The notes under the pieces are model-generated. The model worked only from the letters and a program-made list of their open reading frames with translations, was not told the origin of the DNA and did not search any database. The position numbers were made by a program, and so were the translations under genes. A DNA stretch of 64,000 nt, from positions 119,178,226-119,242,225 of the forward strand of contig NC_088780.1 in the NCBI RefSeq assembly GCF_958450345.1, given 5' to 3'. Below are positions 12,019 to 24,041 of the stretch, piece by piece; the stretch's first letter is position 1; the number at the start of each line of letters is the position of its first letter. Source of the stretch: Calliphora vicina. Taxonomy: Eukaryota > Arthropoda > Insecta > Diptera > Calliphoridae.

Positions 12019-13850
12019 AAACTCTAGGTCCATTATTATAGGAAATTCAAAAAAGTACCATTAGAATATATAAAAAGTACCAAAAATTATCCACTTGTGG
12101 TTTCCCACTCACTCGGGTCCATATAAGCTTAATTTCATGGCTTTAGGTTCATTGGTGTAGAAATTACAAAAAGTACCATTCGAATAAAGAAAAAGTACCA
12201 AAAAGTCTCCCCTAGAATTCTAACTCACTTAGGACCATGTAGTATGCTTAATTTCATGTTTTTAAGTCCATTGCTATAGAAAATTAAAAAAAGTACCATT
12301 AGAATAAACAAAAGGTACCATGAGGTATCCGCTTGAGTTTTCAATCACTTAGGACCATATACGCTCAATTTCATATTTCTAGGTCCATTATGTTATAGAA
12401 AATTCAAAAAGTAACATTAGAATATAGAAAAAGTACCAAAAAGCACCCACTTGTAGTTGCTCACCCACTCGGGTCCGTATAATCTTTATTTAATGTTTCT
12501 AGGTTCATTGGTGAAGAAATTACAAAAAGTACCATTTGAATAAAGAATAAGTACCAAAAAGTCTCCCCCTAGACTTCTCACTCACTTAGGACCATATATG
12601 TTTAATTTCGTGTTTCTAAGTCCATTGTTATAGAAAATTCAAAAAAGTACCATTAGAATATAGAAAAAGTACCAAAAAGCAGCCACTTGCGGATTCCCAC
12701 TCACTCTGGTCCATATAACCTTTATTTCATATTTCAAGGTTCATTGGTGAAGAAATTACAAAAAGTACCATTCGAATGAAGAAAAAGTACCAAAAAGTGG
12801 CCCCCTAGAATTCTAACTCACTTAGGACCATGTATGCTTAATTTCATGTTTTTAAGTCCATTGCTATAGAAAATTAAAAAAAGTATCATTAGAATAAACA
12901 AAAAGTACCATGAAGTATCCGCTTGAATTTTCAATCACTTAGGACCATATACGCTTAATTTCATATTTCTAGGTCCATTATATTATAGAAAATTCAAAAA
13001 GTACCATTCGAATATAGAAAAAGTACCAAAAAGCACCCACTTGTAGTTTCCCACTCACTCGGTTCCATATAAGCTTTATTTCATGTTTCTAGGTTCATTG
13101 GTGAAGAAATTACAAAAAGTACCAATCGAATAAAGAAAAAGTACCACAAAGTCTCCCCATAGAATTCTCACTTACTTAGGACCATATATGCTTAATTTCA
13201 TGTTTCTAAGTTCATTGTTATAGAAAATTCAAAAAAGTACTATTAGAATAAACAAAAAGTACCAAAAAGTCTCCCCCTAGAATTCTCACTCACTTAGGAC
13301 CATATATGCTTAACTTCATATTTCTATGTCCATTATTACAGAAAATTCAAAAAGTACCATTCGAATATAGAAAAAGTACCAAAAAGCAGTCACTTGTAGA
13401 TTCCCACTCACTCCGGTCTTAATTTCATGTTTTTAGGTTCATTGGTGAAGAAATTACAAAAAGTACCATTCGAATAAAGAAAAAGTACCAAAAAGTCTCC
13501 CCCTAGAATTCTCACTCACTTAGGACCATATATACTTAATTTCATGTTTCTAAGTCCATAGTTATAGAAAATTCAAAAAAGTACCATTAGAATATAGAAA
13601 AAGTACCAAAAAACCCACACTTGTGGTTTCCCACTCACTCGGTTTATATATAAGCTTTATTTCATGTTTCTAGGTTCATTGGTGAAGAAATTACAAAAAG
13701 TACCATTCCAATAAAGAAAAAGTACCAAAAAGTCTCCCCCTAGAATTCTCACTCACTTAGGACCATATATGTTTAATTTCATGTTTCTAAGTCCATTATT
13801 ATAGAAATTTCAAAAAAGTACCATTAGAAGAACAAAAAAGTACCTATAGT
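12019..13850. repeat. Tandem array of about 118-bp units with 592-bp higher-order period
   Basis: About 16 units of 113-124 bp, each with an AAAAAGTACCATT core followed by AAAAAGTACCAAAAAG and an ACTCACT(T/C)(A/G)GG block. Two unit types alternate irregularly. Type A contains ATTGGTGAAGAAATTAC (near 12150, 12509, 12742, 13098, 13440, 13677). Type B contains TTATAGAAAATTCAAAA (the others). Units from 12150 recur in the same order A-B-B-A-B from 12742, with unit-specific variants preserved, so a block of about 592 bp was duplicated. Confidence 0.85.
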
Positions 13851-14882
13851 ACAGTTCACACATTTTGGTACCTAAATATTATCCCCTATTCCTAACACTA
13901 ACTTCACTCAAATAAATATCAGCTAACTTTAATGTCGATAACTGAAATAATTTAAAATTTTAAAAAAGTACCATTAGGAGAAAAGTACCAATTTCCCTTT
14001 TCTTACTTGAACACCCCTCAAGTTTGAAATTTAAAAATATTCCATTTTGCCAAAATTGTTTATGCTATAGGCATGTATCAAAATATTAAAATCTGTGTTA
14101 ATGTGCCCAAGAATAAATATGTTTTAAAAAAAGTACCAAACTGTTTACCCGGATTTGGCCCAATATACACCTTGGTACTCGAGTTCCAAATAACACGCTG
14201 TTAGTTAATTTTTGTATGAATCCAGGAACCAACGTTAAAAAAAATTATCAAAATTGGCTTAATAATTTCAAATATAATGTATTTTCCCGATTTTATCCCC
14301 TTTTTGGTACCTTTTTTATCCCCATTGAGGTGGTACAATTTCATTCAAATAAATTTCTGTAACGTGGTGGGAGCTCATAATAAAATATTCGTATGTCTAC
14401 GTCAAATTATAGAAAAACATATTTTATGAAAAAGTACCAAAAATTAACACAATTTTTATCCCTTAAGGGTTCGAATTTCCAAAAAGTACCAAACTTATAT
14501 TTTTTATTTTTTGTTAGTTAAAGAATACGATTTAAAATTTGTTTCTATGTTTATTGGTTTAAAAGATACATAGGGTGCAAAAAAAGTACCAAAATACAGT
14601 TTTTACCCGTTTTCTCCCCTAAAAGTTTCGAATTTCCAAAAAGTACGAAACACCTGTCAGCTTATTTTTTAAATGGAGTAACATGCTATTTTAAGTTTTT
14701 TTGTATCTTTATTAGTTTTGAAGATATGAGGTTACCGAATTTACCCGTTTTTACCCTTTTTTACCCCCTAAACGTTCGAATTTCCAAAAATCCCTTCTTA
14801 TCGGATCGTTTTGGGGAGGGAGGAACCCACAGTTAAAATTTCGTGATTCTAGCTTCAGCCGTTTGGGCTGTGCGATGATGAA

Positions 14883-14923
14883 TCAGTCAGTCAGTCAGTC
14901 AGTCAGTCAGTCAGTCAGTCAGT
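14883..14923. repeat. TCAG tetranucleotide microsatellite
   Basis: About ten uninterrupted TCAG copies immediately before the right end of the 3.3 kb element. A simple repeat at this position is typical of that repeat type. Confidence 0.95.
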
Positions 14924-14950
14924 AACGTTACTCTTTTATATATATAGATT

Positions 14951-15586
14951 AAGGATTGCTACCGATTCGAAATGGTTAAAGGGTATCAGTAACGTTAAGT
15001 TGGATTATTTAGATAATGGTATCTTAGCTGTAACGGTAGTTGCTGTTATGTCGGTAACGGTATTTTAATGGTAACGGTAATTTTATTATTAATACAATTT
15101 ACAAATATGTATATTTTTTACATTTTTTGCAATTTTTTTTTTGCATAGCATAGTCGAATAGACCATTGACAGTTATTTCAAAAAATGGTACAGTGCACTC
15201 GCGTTAATATTAAGAACTCCCCAAAATATCAACACTTTTTACTTCCATAGGGTACTCTAAAATATGAACTTAGTGAACTAAGCTGTTCATATTTTAAAGC
15301 TTTTTAAAATATGAACAGCTTATGAACTACTTTAAAAAATCGATTTTGTGGGTGAGGTTTATATTCCAATATGACCCGAAAAAAATGTTATCGTAAATAA
15401 CACAACATTTGTCATTGCGTGGTGAGAGGGCCAAAATTGGGTTATTATTAGGTCTAATGTATATATTATTGTTTATTTCAAATATCAATTATTCAAATCA
15501 AAAATTATTGTAGTTTTTTTTTTTTAAATTTAAATGATTTATAGAATATAGGTAAACGTATTTTAGGGGTAACGGTAACCAACCTT
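14951..15586. mobile_element. Possible MITE rich in GGTAACGGTA motifs
   Basis: The left AAGGATTGCTACCG (14951-14964) is imperfectly inverted at 15573-15586 (CGGTAACCAACCTT). Copies of GGTAACGGTA lie near both ends (15050-15080 and 15568-15578). It begins exactly where the previous element stops. Contains the hairpin at 15280-15321. The termini are weak. Confidence 0.4.
15280..15321. repeat. Near-perfect 19-bp hairpin, 4-nt loop
   Basis: AAGCTGTTCATATTTTAAA at 15280-15298 pairs perfectly with TTTAAAATATGAACAGCTT at 15303-15321, leaving the loop GCTT. Confidence 0.9.
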
Positions 15587-16124
15587 GATTTGTGTTTTGA
15601 AAATAAATGTATGTAATACAATTAAAAATTTCTTAAATAGTAATATAAATTTCAAAAATACAATTGGATTTCTCATTATTAATAAAAAAGATTTTCACAT
15701 CGAAAAGTCAATATCAAGAAGAAATGTTTTATTTATGTAAACAAATGATGATTCATATTTTACTAACGCTATTGTAATATATGTACTTCAAATATAATTA
15801 AATAACGATTTAAACTGTACTTTTATTTATTATGAAATAAAATACTAGTACATAGTTATAGAAAATTATACATACAAAATATTTAACTCACTTTGCACAC
15901 CCATAAGTGTCAGGAGGAAAGTAAAGCAGCGATACACTCTTGTTTATTGTAATAAGTACATATAGTAGAAGATAAAACCGTTTGTATTACAGAAGAATTT
16001 TAATATTCACTATGTATAGGAAAAATATTAATTAATTTTAAAAGAGTATCAATTTACTAACTTAAACAATACATAAAAACTAAATTTAAAAATTGGATTA
16101 AATACAATATACTACTTTTAAAAC

Positions 16125-17110
16125 AAAAGTCGGTGTGAACAGTTTTGTCCCTTGTTTCAAAAACAGAGTAATTTTAAAATTAATATTTTGTGATTTTTTT
16201 AGAGTTTTGATTCTTTTTGGCATACTATTTACAAGATTTTGCGAAATGTTTGTTCTTATATTTTGCCATGTTAGAAGGGCTCGCTCCCACAATTCAACTT
16301 CGGGCCATGTAGAATCTTTTTCGGCAAAAATTTTCCGTTTCATAATTGTCCGAAGGTAAACGATAGGGTTAAATCTATGGACTGTGTAGGCCATTCGAGC
16401 AGTTTGATTCCGTTATCAAGAAACCTTTTTTTATTTTCGCGGTGTTCTTAGGATCATTGGCCTGCATAAATATTTCTTGTTGACCACGTTCAACACCGAA
16501 TATATCCAGACTCGAGAGTTAACAGTCCTTCAAAATGGTAATGTAGTCCATTGATACGCCGAAGTACACCGAGCTCATTGCCACGAAAACATCCCCAAAT
16601 CATGATTGTTCCACCCCCAAATTTCATAGTTTAATATATATTGCGATCTTGTACCACAACGCGTTTATCAACCCATGTCCATGTGTGTCCATCTGACACC
16701 ACTCGATTAATATTAGTTTCATCAGACCAAATAACTTGTTTACAATCGTCAAAGGAGAGTTTTCGTACGATTTAGCGAACTTTTATAGAGCCTTACAATG
16801 CTTTGACTTAAAATGTTTTCTTTTATAATCGGTCTTGCTTTAAGTCCGTTATTTTTAAGACATCTTCGAATTGTTTTGTCACTGACGTTGACTCCATGGG
16901 CCTCTCTAAGCACTTAATTAATCTAATTGCAGTGGAAACTGCAGTATTTGTGGCTCCTGAAACGATTAAACGCCTTTCAATTCGAGCATCAGCAGAAGAT
17001 AGCTTCGGTGGACGACCACCACAATTTCATGGGACTGATAAATTTGTTTTTTTATTTTATTGTTAAGTGCGATAGAAACTTTGTATTTTTTAGCAATTAA
17101 TCGGTACGAA
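16125..17110 (-). pseudogene. Tc1-like transposase, decayed
   Basis: Minus-strand translation in shifting frames shows the Tc1 transposase layout in order. First come HTH-region debris and GGRPPKLSSADARIERRL near 17000. Then comes VIWSDETNINRVVSDGHTWT (first catalytic aspartate, around 16720), KFGGGTIMIWGCF, a damaged second-aspartate region (ANDPKNTAK), NGIKLLEWPTQS, and finally NLVNSMPKRIKTLKKSQNIN. Stops and frameshifts break it at several points and the third acidic motif is lost. The last 98 codons (16394-16098) are still open, but this is a fossil fragment. A terminus-like block with GTGAACAGTTTTGTCCC lies at about 16133-16149. Opposite orientation to, and same family as, the 10.6 kb copy. 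Confidence 0.82.
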
Positions 17111-17164
17111 ACGCAATTTTCTATATCTTATTCATGATTTTTTTAAAACAATAAAAAAATTTAT

Positions 17165-17565
17165 ATTTTCACGTAAAAAACTTATTTTTTTGCTTCAATT
17201 TGTTGTTATAACTTCGAAACTACTGAGCCGATTGAAACACAAAATTTGTACATAGCATGGGGAAAATGTTTTCCAAATTTAATCAATCGAAAGATGAACA
17301 TTAGCTACTCAATTTTATGAATATCAAACAAAAAAGTAAAATTTTGTGAAAGTGAGTGAAAGTGAGTGAATTCACTTAATTGTGAATAAATTTCAAAAGA
17401 ATCAATTGATTTTTATGTTCGTCATCTCATTTTGTAGCTATTATATGCGGCTTTGCGACAGAGTAACAAACCTGGACAAATTCTGCTGCTATTTTCACGT
17501 AAAAATATATTTTTTGCTTCAATTTGTTATTATAACTCCGAAACTACTGAGCCGATTAAAACGTA
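17165..17565. repeat. Direct repeat pair (ACTACTGAGCCGATT block)
   Basis: A block of about 80 bp starting TTTTCACGTAAAAA and containing AACT(T/C)CGAAACTACTGAGC at 17165-17245 recurs at 17491-17565. Copies of one dispersed repeat or a local duplication. Confidence 0.6.
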
Positions 17566-17721
17566 ATATATAAACGGATTAAAGGTTTAAATTATAGAAT
17601 TAAAAAAATTTACCATTTTTGTACTTAGGTAACCATGATGAATCAAATCTATGTAGTGGTTAGTGAAGCCTTTTTTTGCTGTTGACCTGTGTAATTCAGC
17701 TCCATACATTGAATAATTCTA

Positions 17722-18164
17722 AAGGCCCAACTATAATATGCATAAGCTAGCTTAAGGTAATGTCAAAACCGAACGAAAAGTCTGTCAAATGCTTAAGGAA
17801 ATTCAAAGAAACTTTTAGGTGGCTATAATGTACTTACGTGCATTCAAAACTATTTAGCCCCATTTGAACATTTATGTGCAACTTGCAATTAAAAAAATAC
17901 GTATTTTTTATTATTTTATCAAAATATATAAATTTTCTTCATCCTTTTCATTTATTTCATTATTTTCTTTGTATAAAATAAATAAACAGCTGATTCCGTA
18001 CGGAATGTGCGACCAGCTTCGCACTTTGCTTAAGCAAATAAAATTCGACGAAACTTGACGAAACTCTCTTAAGTACATTATAGTTTGTCACATACGTTTT
18101 ATATGTATTCGCACATTTGCTTAAGCTGACTTAAGCTAGTGTATGCATATTATAGTTGGGCCTT
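17722..18164. mobile_element. 443-bp MITE with 35-bp inverted ends
   Basis: AAGGCCCAACTATAATATGC, then ATAAGCTAGCTTAAG, at 17722-17756 is mirrored at 18130-18164. Both flanks read TAA next to the termini. Internal GCTTAAG motifs repeat. No coding region. Confidence 0.75.
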
Positions 18165-18391
18165 AATATACATTTTAATTTATTATTTGTTGCAAAAAAC
18201 TAAATTAACCTCATTTTATAAATCTTTTAGCTCATTCAATTCATCACAGTAACGACAGATATTTCTTCAATTCTCAACTGACGTTGTACAGTCTTATGAG
18301 TTTTGTACAACACCTACAACATATTTACATATGTTTTAAGTGTTACAAAAAATCCATATCTTTGATTTTTAGATTTGTAAATTTATATATA

Positions 18392-18423
18392 CTAGGATCG
18401 CCTGGTGGCCGAAATTCGACCAC
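18392..18423. repeat. Element end CTAGGATCGCCTGGTGG, copy 1
   Basis: CTAGGATCGCCTGGTGGCCG and the following AAATTCGACC match, in inverted orientation, the block at 36387-36418, with similarity reaching into the TATAT flank. Likely the end of a mobile element whose other end I could not locate. Confidence 0.5.
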
Positions 18424-19207
18424 TTTTAAAACGCTTTTTACCACTTCATGGAAAGAATTTTTAAATACTCTTTTATATTGGGCACATCTAGAGAAAAAAA
18501 CCTTTTAAACCATATATGTTTCATCAATATTGGTGGACAATAACATACTTAAAAGTGTACCACAAAAAAACATGTGGCCTATTTATATAAGTTGTATTTT
18601 TTAATGGTTTTTATTTATATAAATATTCAGACTTGAAAAATCAAAATCGAAATTAATTGTTTAATAATAGTTTTGGTTAAATTATTAATCGATTAATTGA
18701 TTAATCAGAATGTATTATTATTCGAATATTCGCACATCTCTAGTTTAATATCAACTTCAAAATACGGCAATAATTATTTTCAAACGACTCCTCATAATTT
18801 TCTTTTGATTCGTATAGCTAAGGAGAAGTGGATCAATTTCTTTGGACGCTACAAAATTTCAGGCACAATATCTTCCCCGTATATGATGAAGTGTTCTAAA
18901 AAGAGTTTTTTTCCTTCAAACATTAATTTTTCTTTTTGTTCATTTAAGTTAAAATGTTAGACATATTCATTTTCTACCGATACAATATAGTGAACATACA
19001 CATCTAATTAACCCAGATATGCCGACTGTACTACATGTAGTACATGTAGTTCTTGTTTACAGGATACGTCACGTTTATCAAAATACCATTTTTTTTGTTG
19101 ACATACTTAGTACTCACCAATACCTCATGGGAGAATGTGTGATCGCATTATTTTTTGCTACTATTTTTGAGTTATTGAATTTTTAATTTGTGATATTTTC
19201 ATAATGC
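18424..19207. other. Gene-free intron stretch
   Basis: AT-rich. The only structure noted is the short palindromic GTACTACATGTAGTAC around 19028. No supported gene. Confidence 0.5.
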
Positions 19208-19755
19208 CCATATTCAGAGCTAGTTTCTGGGATAGAGATAATCTACATTCTTCGCTTAAACCTAAATTAAACTAAAAATTGTGTTTCTCACTTATTGTTT
19301 ATATGCTATATAATCTAGGTTTAACTGAGCATCATTGGTGAGTTAAACCTAAGTATAAAATGCCAAAGCACAAACAGATGGAAAATAAAATAAACAATTC
19401 AGCACAGCAGCTCTTTGTTTTTATTTGCTTTATTAACATCAATATAATTTTTAATATACATTTTATATACTTTTATGTCGCTTTTTCTTTTAGAAAGTTA
19501 AAATTTACAAAAAAAGTTATGTAACGCGGTTGCTTTTTCTTATAAAATGTATAGTATTGCCATATTTATATGAAAAAATTTGAAGAATAAACATGTGATT
19601 TGACTGAAAAGTATGGCAATGCTAACAAAATTAATCCATTAGTGAGAAACACAATCATTGGTTAAATTCCGGCAAAATATGTTTCAGGATTAATATAACA
19701 GCGTGTTAAGCTGAGTTTAACTGACAAGTAAGAAACTAGCTCTCAATCATTATGG
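19208..19755. mobile_element. Foldback-type element
   Basis: CCATATTCAGAGCTAGTTTC at 19208-19227 is mirrored by AGAAACTAGCTCTCAATCAT plus TATGG at 19731-19755. A second inner inverted pair (ATTGTGTTTCTCACT near 19280; AGTGAGAAACACAAT near 19641) supports a foldback design. Confidence 0.6.
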
Positions 19756-21619
19756 ACATATCTCGTTTGTACGGAAAGTAAATTTTTTTATATTTACAAG
19801 TGAATAAATACTATATTTTTTTGGAATTTATATTTATGAAGATTAGCTTGATTGTTATATGTATGAATGTTTCATTATTGCGTTATAGTTTTGTTGTTGT
19901 GTCCCCAATGTCCTCTATATTGAACGACTTAAAAAAACACTTTTTTCAATAAATTTTTAAAAAATTTTATTTGCACTGTTTTTTATTTCTCACTTGCTTC
20001 CAAAATAATATAAAAGTAATTTTAAAATGATCAAGCTCAAGCAATCGGCATATCTGGATTAAAATCATAAAATGCTATTAATTTTATTTTTTTGAGAATA
20101 CCAAAGAATTACGATCTTGAATAAACAAACAAATACATAAAACAAACAAAATCAAGTTGTATAAATACAAAATTTATGTTTAGAAAATCGAATTGTATTA
20201 ATAATAATCGTATGTTTATTTAAAAGTGCTAAATAAATGATAACATATATTTTTATATGACACTGTCCCTATAACTATAAAAATGAGTGTTCATATGTCA
20301 TGTGGCCATGTGAGAAAAACCTACAAAAAGTATCACAAAATAAAATGAATTAAATAATACGAAAAAGTTTAAAGAAGATAAAAATAAGAAATATACACTT
20401 ATTTGAGTATTTATTCAATATCATTGTCAATGTAAGTAAAACAGCTGAAAAATCTGTATTTATTTTTGTTTTCGAAAATGTCGTCACTGAACTTTTAATT
20501 TGAACAAAAAAAAAAAAACTAAAAATAAAAGTAAAAGAAATTAGAGGCATTTTAACATTCATTTTTATCATGAAAACAAATATTCGTTTTGAAAGTTCAT
20601 TCACTTTCATTATACATATGAATAAATTTTAATACAAACATACATACATATGTATGTATTTCAAAATGCGGGTTTCAAATTATTAATCATAATGTTAGTA
20701 AATAAATTTCTTGTTTTTTGTAAATATGGAATGTATATTGATTTATAAGCGTTTTGGTTAGAAAAAAATATAGTGATTAGTTTTCTTGAATAAATATGTA
20801 TTTGACAGCAAAAAGAATGTTAAACTAAATATTATTTGTTATCGTTCAGTAGTTAAAGTACTTTTATTCTGAATGTGTTTATTTATTATTAATCAAAAGT
20901 AGAACATGTATTTACAATAGATAGTCTACATTATAGAATTGCATGATTAATAGAGTCATTTAATTAATAGGAATAATTTAAGTATTTATTAAACAAAATA
21001 AAAAGTTTTTTATTTCAGAACCAAATTTTAAAAAACTGAAACTAAAATATACAAAACAGAAATTTAATGAACAGTTCAGATTTTCACTAAATATAGACGA
21101 ATTGATAAGCTAAAAACCTAAAAAATAATAATGGAATCTTTCTCCATCTCAAACGAACGCGGTATATTTTTAATTTTTGTTGAATTAGAAAGAAAACGTA
21201 AAGAGTTTTTAATTTCCATATAGTCAGCCATTTAAATACATTTAATGTTGGCAACAAGTTCAGATTTAGCTTACAGTATTTGGTTTCTGACGATATCGTT
21301 AGAAAATCCGCATCAAAAGAGTTTTTCGCTATAATTCTGTTTTAGCAAAGTAAAGAATCTTTTATAAAACCAATCAGACCAGACCGATGTTAAACTTAGT
21401 AAAATTTAATGGAGGCATAATTTCATAGTTAAGTCAAAGGCAAACAATGGTAACTACATCAACAACTGAAAGAGAAATTGTTGCAGCCTCAGAAACAACA
21501 AAAACAGTTATTTAACATAGACCAAAAACAAGCCAAAACGATCTTCAAAATATTCGTATAATTCCTTTTAGACTAGGCAAAGCTTAGTCATCTGCATTTT
21601 TAAAATTGTGTGGATTGAA
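19756..21619. other. Gene-free intron stretch
   Basis: AT-rich DNA with ACATACATATGTATG text near 20640. No gene, RNA or element could be supported. Confidence 0.5.
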
Positions 21620-21925
21620 AGTAAATTGACCACTGTAATTTATTTAGACATCATAAGGAACAAAATAAGGAATTTTTGCATAGAATAAAATATTTTTTAA
21701 AGCTTACGTTTTTGCAGGATAGTGATTCAAAGCGCTCTGCTAAAACTTTTAATTCATGGTTTCGACAGCACAACATTTACGTAAATAGTAAATTGACCAC
21801 TGTAATTTATTTAGACATCATAAGGAACAAAATAAGGAATTTTTGTATAGAATAAAATATTTTTTAAAGTTTACGTTTTTGCAGGATAGTGATTCAAAGC
21901 GCTCTGCGACAGCACAACATTTACA
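21620..21925. repeat. Tandem duplication, 167-bp period
   Basis: The block starting AGTAAATTGACCACTGTAAT at 21620 recurs at 21787, nearly identical. The second copy lacks about 23 bp after GCGCTCTGC and is cut by the palindromic element four bases after the shared AACATTTACAT/G end. Confidence 0.85.
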
Positions 21926-21928
21926 TTA

Positions 21929-24041
21929 GGGTGGCCCTTAATAAACGAAAGTTGGATTTTGGCCATTCTCACCCCCCCAGTTTGGTGAACATTAGTAAAA
22001 AAATCATCCTGAAAAAATTTTAGGTAAATCGGTTGGGGTTAAGACGTGCCGCAAGCCCTCTGAAGTTTTGAGATGCATTTACAAGGGGAAAAAATTCATT
22101 TTTTTCAGTTTTTGTAAAAATTTTGCCATTAAAAAATTACTTTTGTAATTCAATTTAAAAGAATCGAAATGTGTACGTAATTGTCGTTCTAATGAGACAT
22201 AAAAAACAGAAATCGGTTAAAAAATTTTAAAGTTATTAAAAATTCGCCAGGCCATTAACGTGTCTCAGGCCACTAGAACAAGAAATGTTGGAACAAAATT
22301 AACATATTTTGAGAAATATTAAAATAAAAGCTCATTTTTACTTAAAATATGTCCATATTTACTTGTATATGAGTTTTTGTCTTCGTAGGATACCGTTAAC
22401 CTATTCTTAGGTATGAACAAAAAAAATTAATTTTTTTAACGGCAGTTTCAAAACTCCATTTTCAAATTTTTAAAAATTTTGTTAAACAAATTTCAGAATT
22501 TTTTGATCATCTCATTGGGATTTATTAAGAGTATAATAGGGAATTAAATCGTGAAAAAATTATGAAAATATCTCTTATAGTTTTTCCGTACCTGCGATTT
22601 AAATTTTGAAATTTTCGAGAAAAACCAATTATTTGGCAATTTTTAGGCCAATGAGCTCTATTTTCTTACTCTTATGAATTTTAAGCAAAACTTAATTAGA
22701 ATATTATAGTCCAGATAATTCTAAATATACTCTGAAACTTTTACTAAAATCAAAAAACGTTAACCCTTAAATCGTGAAGGTCAAAGGTCAAATTTTTCAA
22801 TATTTGGAATTTCTCTTGGAAAGATTTTGAAATGTTCGAAATGTTGTATATTTTTGGGCCGATTTTGATGAAATTTAACAAAAATATAACACAAAGCCTA
22901 GTATTTACAAAAGCAGCAGAAAAATTAAAATTAACCCTATATAGCACTTGGTGTTAAAATGACCCCAAACTTCTAAAACCATAAAAAATTATGATTTTAA
23001 AAGTTTGGTGTCATTTTAACCCCTAGTGCCATTAAGCGTTAATTTCCATTCTTGTGCTGTTATTATAAACCCTAGAGTTTATGTTATATTTTTGTTAAAT
23101 TTCATCAAAATCGGCCCAAAAATATACAACATTTCGATCATTTCGAAATCTTTCCAAGAGAAATTCCAAATATTGAAAAATTTTACCTTTGACCTTCACG
23201 ATTTAAGGGTTAACGTCTTCCGATTTTAGTAGAAGTTTCAGAGTATATTTTGAATTATCTGTACTATAATATTCTGAATAGGTTTTACTTAAAATTCATA
23301 AGAGTAAGGAAATAGAGCTCATTGGCCTAAAAATTGCCAAATAATTGGTTTTTCGAAAATTTCAAAATTTAAATCGCAGGTACGGAAAAACTATAAGAGA
23401 TATTTTCATAATTTTTTCACATTTTTATTCCCTATTATACTCTTAATAAATCCCAATGAGATGATCAAAAAATTCTGAAATTTGTTTAACAAAATTTTTA
23501 AAAATTTGAAAATGGAGTTTTGAAACTGCCGTTAAAAAAATTAAATTTTTTTGTTCATACCTAAGAATAGGTTAACGGTATCCTACGAAGACAAAAACTC
23601 ATATACAAGTAAATATGGACATATTTTAAGTAAAAATGAGCTTTTATTTTAATATTTCTCAAAATATGTTAATTTTGTTCCTACATTTCATGTTCTAGTG
23701 GCCTGAGACACGTTAATGGCCTGGCGAATTTTTAATAACTTTAACATTTTTTGACCGATTTCTGTTTTTTATGTCTCATTAGAACGACAATTACGTACAC
23801 ATTTCGATTCTTTTAAATTAAATTACAAAAGTAATTTTTTAATGGCAAAATTTTTACAAAAACTGAAAAAAATGCATTTTTTCCCCTTGTAAATGCATCT
23901 CAAAACTTCAGAGGGCTTGCGGCACGTCTTAACCCCAACCGATTTACCTAAAATTTTTTCAGGATGATTTTTTTGCTAATGTTCACCAAACTGGAGGGTG
24001 AGAATGGCCAAAATCCAACTTTCGTTTATTAAGGGCCACCC
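21929..24041. mobile_element. 2.1 kb near-complete palindrome (foldback transposon)
   Basis: Ends GGGTGGCCCTTAATAAACGA and its inverse are flanked by TA on both sides, as in Tc1/mariner-type insertions. The two arms, each a little over 1 kb, mirror each other with few differences down to a centre near 22985. There, TGACCCCAAACTTCTAAAAC faces GTTTTAAAAGTTTGG-type sequence with only a short spacer. The mirror-image 65- and 67-codon reading frames (22947-22750 minus, 23026-23229 plus) are by-products of the symmetry. No transposase. A decayed relative lies at 50375-51350. Confidence 0.88.

Larger units (their letters stand above)
11606..14951. mobile_element. 3.3 kb element carrying an internal GTACC repeat array
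   Basis: The left boundary reads TACTAGCAGACCCGGTGCGC, a recurrent start of insect interspersed repeats. The right boundary is TTCTAGCTTCAGCCGTTTGG, then a TCAG microsatellite, then TTATATATATAGATTA. Between them is the tandem array (12019-13850) and a second zone (13850-14800) of looser units ending in CGAATTTCCAAAAAGTACC. No transposase is visible. The class is unknown to me; the bounded structure is inferred from these paired ends. Confidence 0.55.

Noticed and set aside
22750..23229. Pair of similar 65- and 67-codon frames on opposite strands
   Set aside because: Their similarity is produced by the palindromic symmetry of the 21929-24041 element, not by gene duplication.
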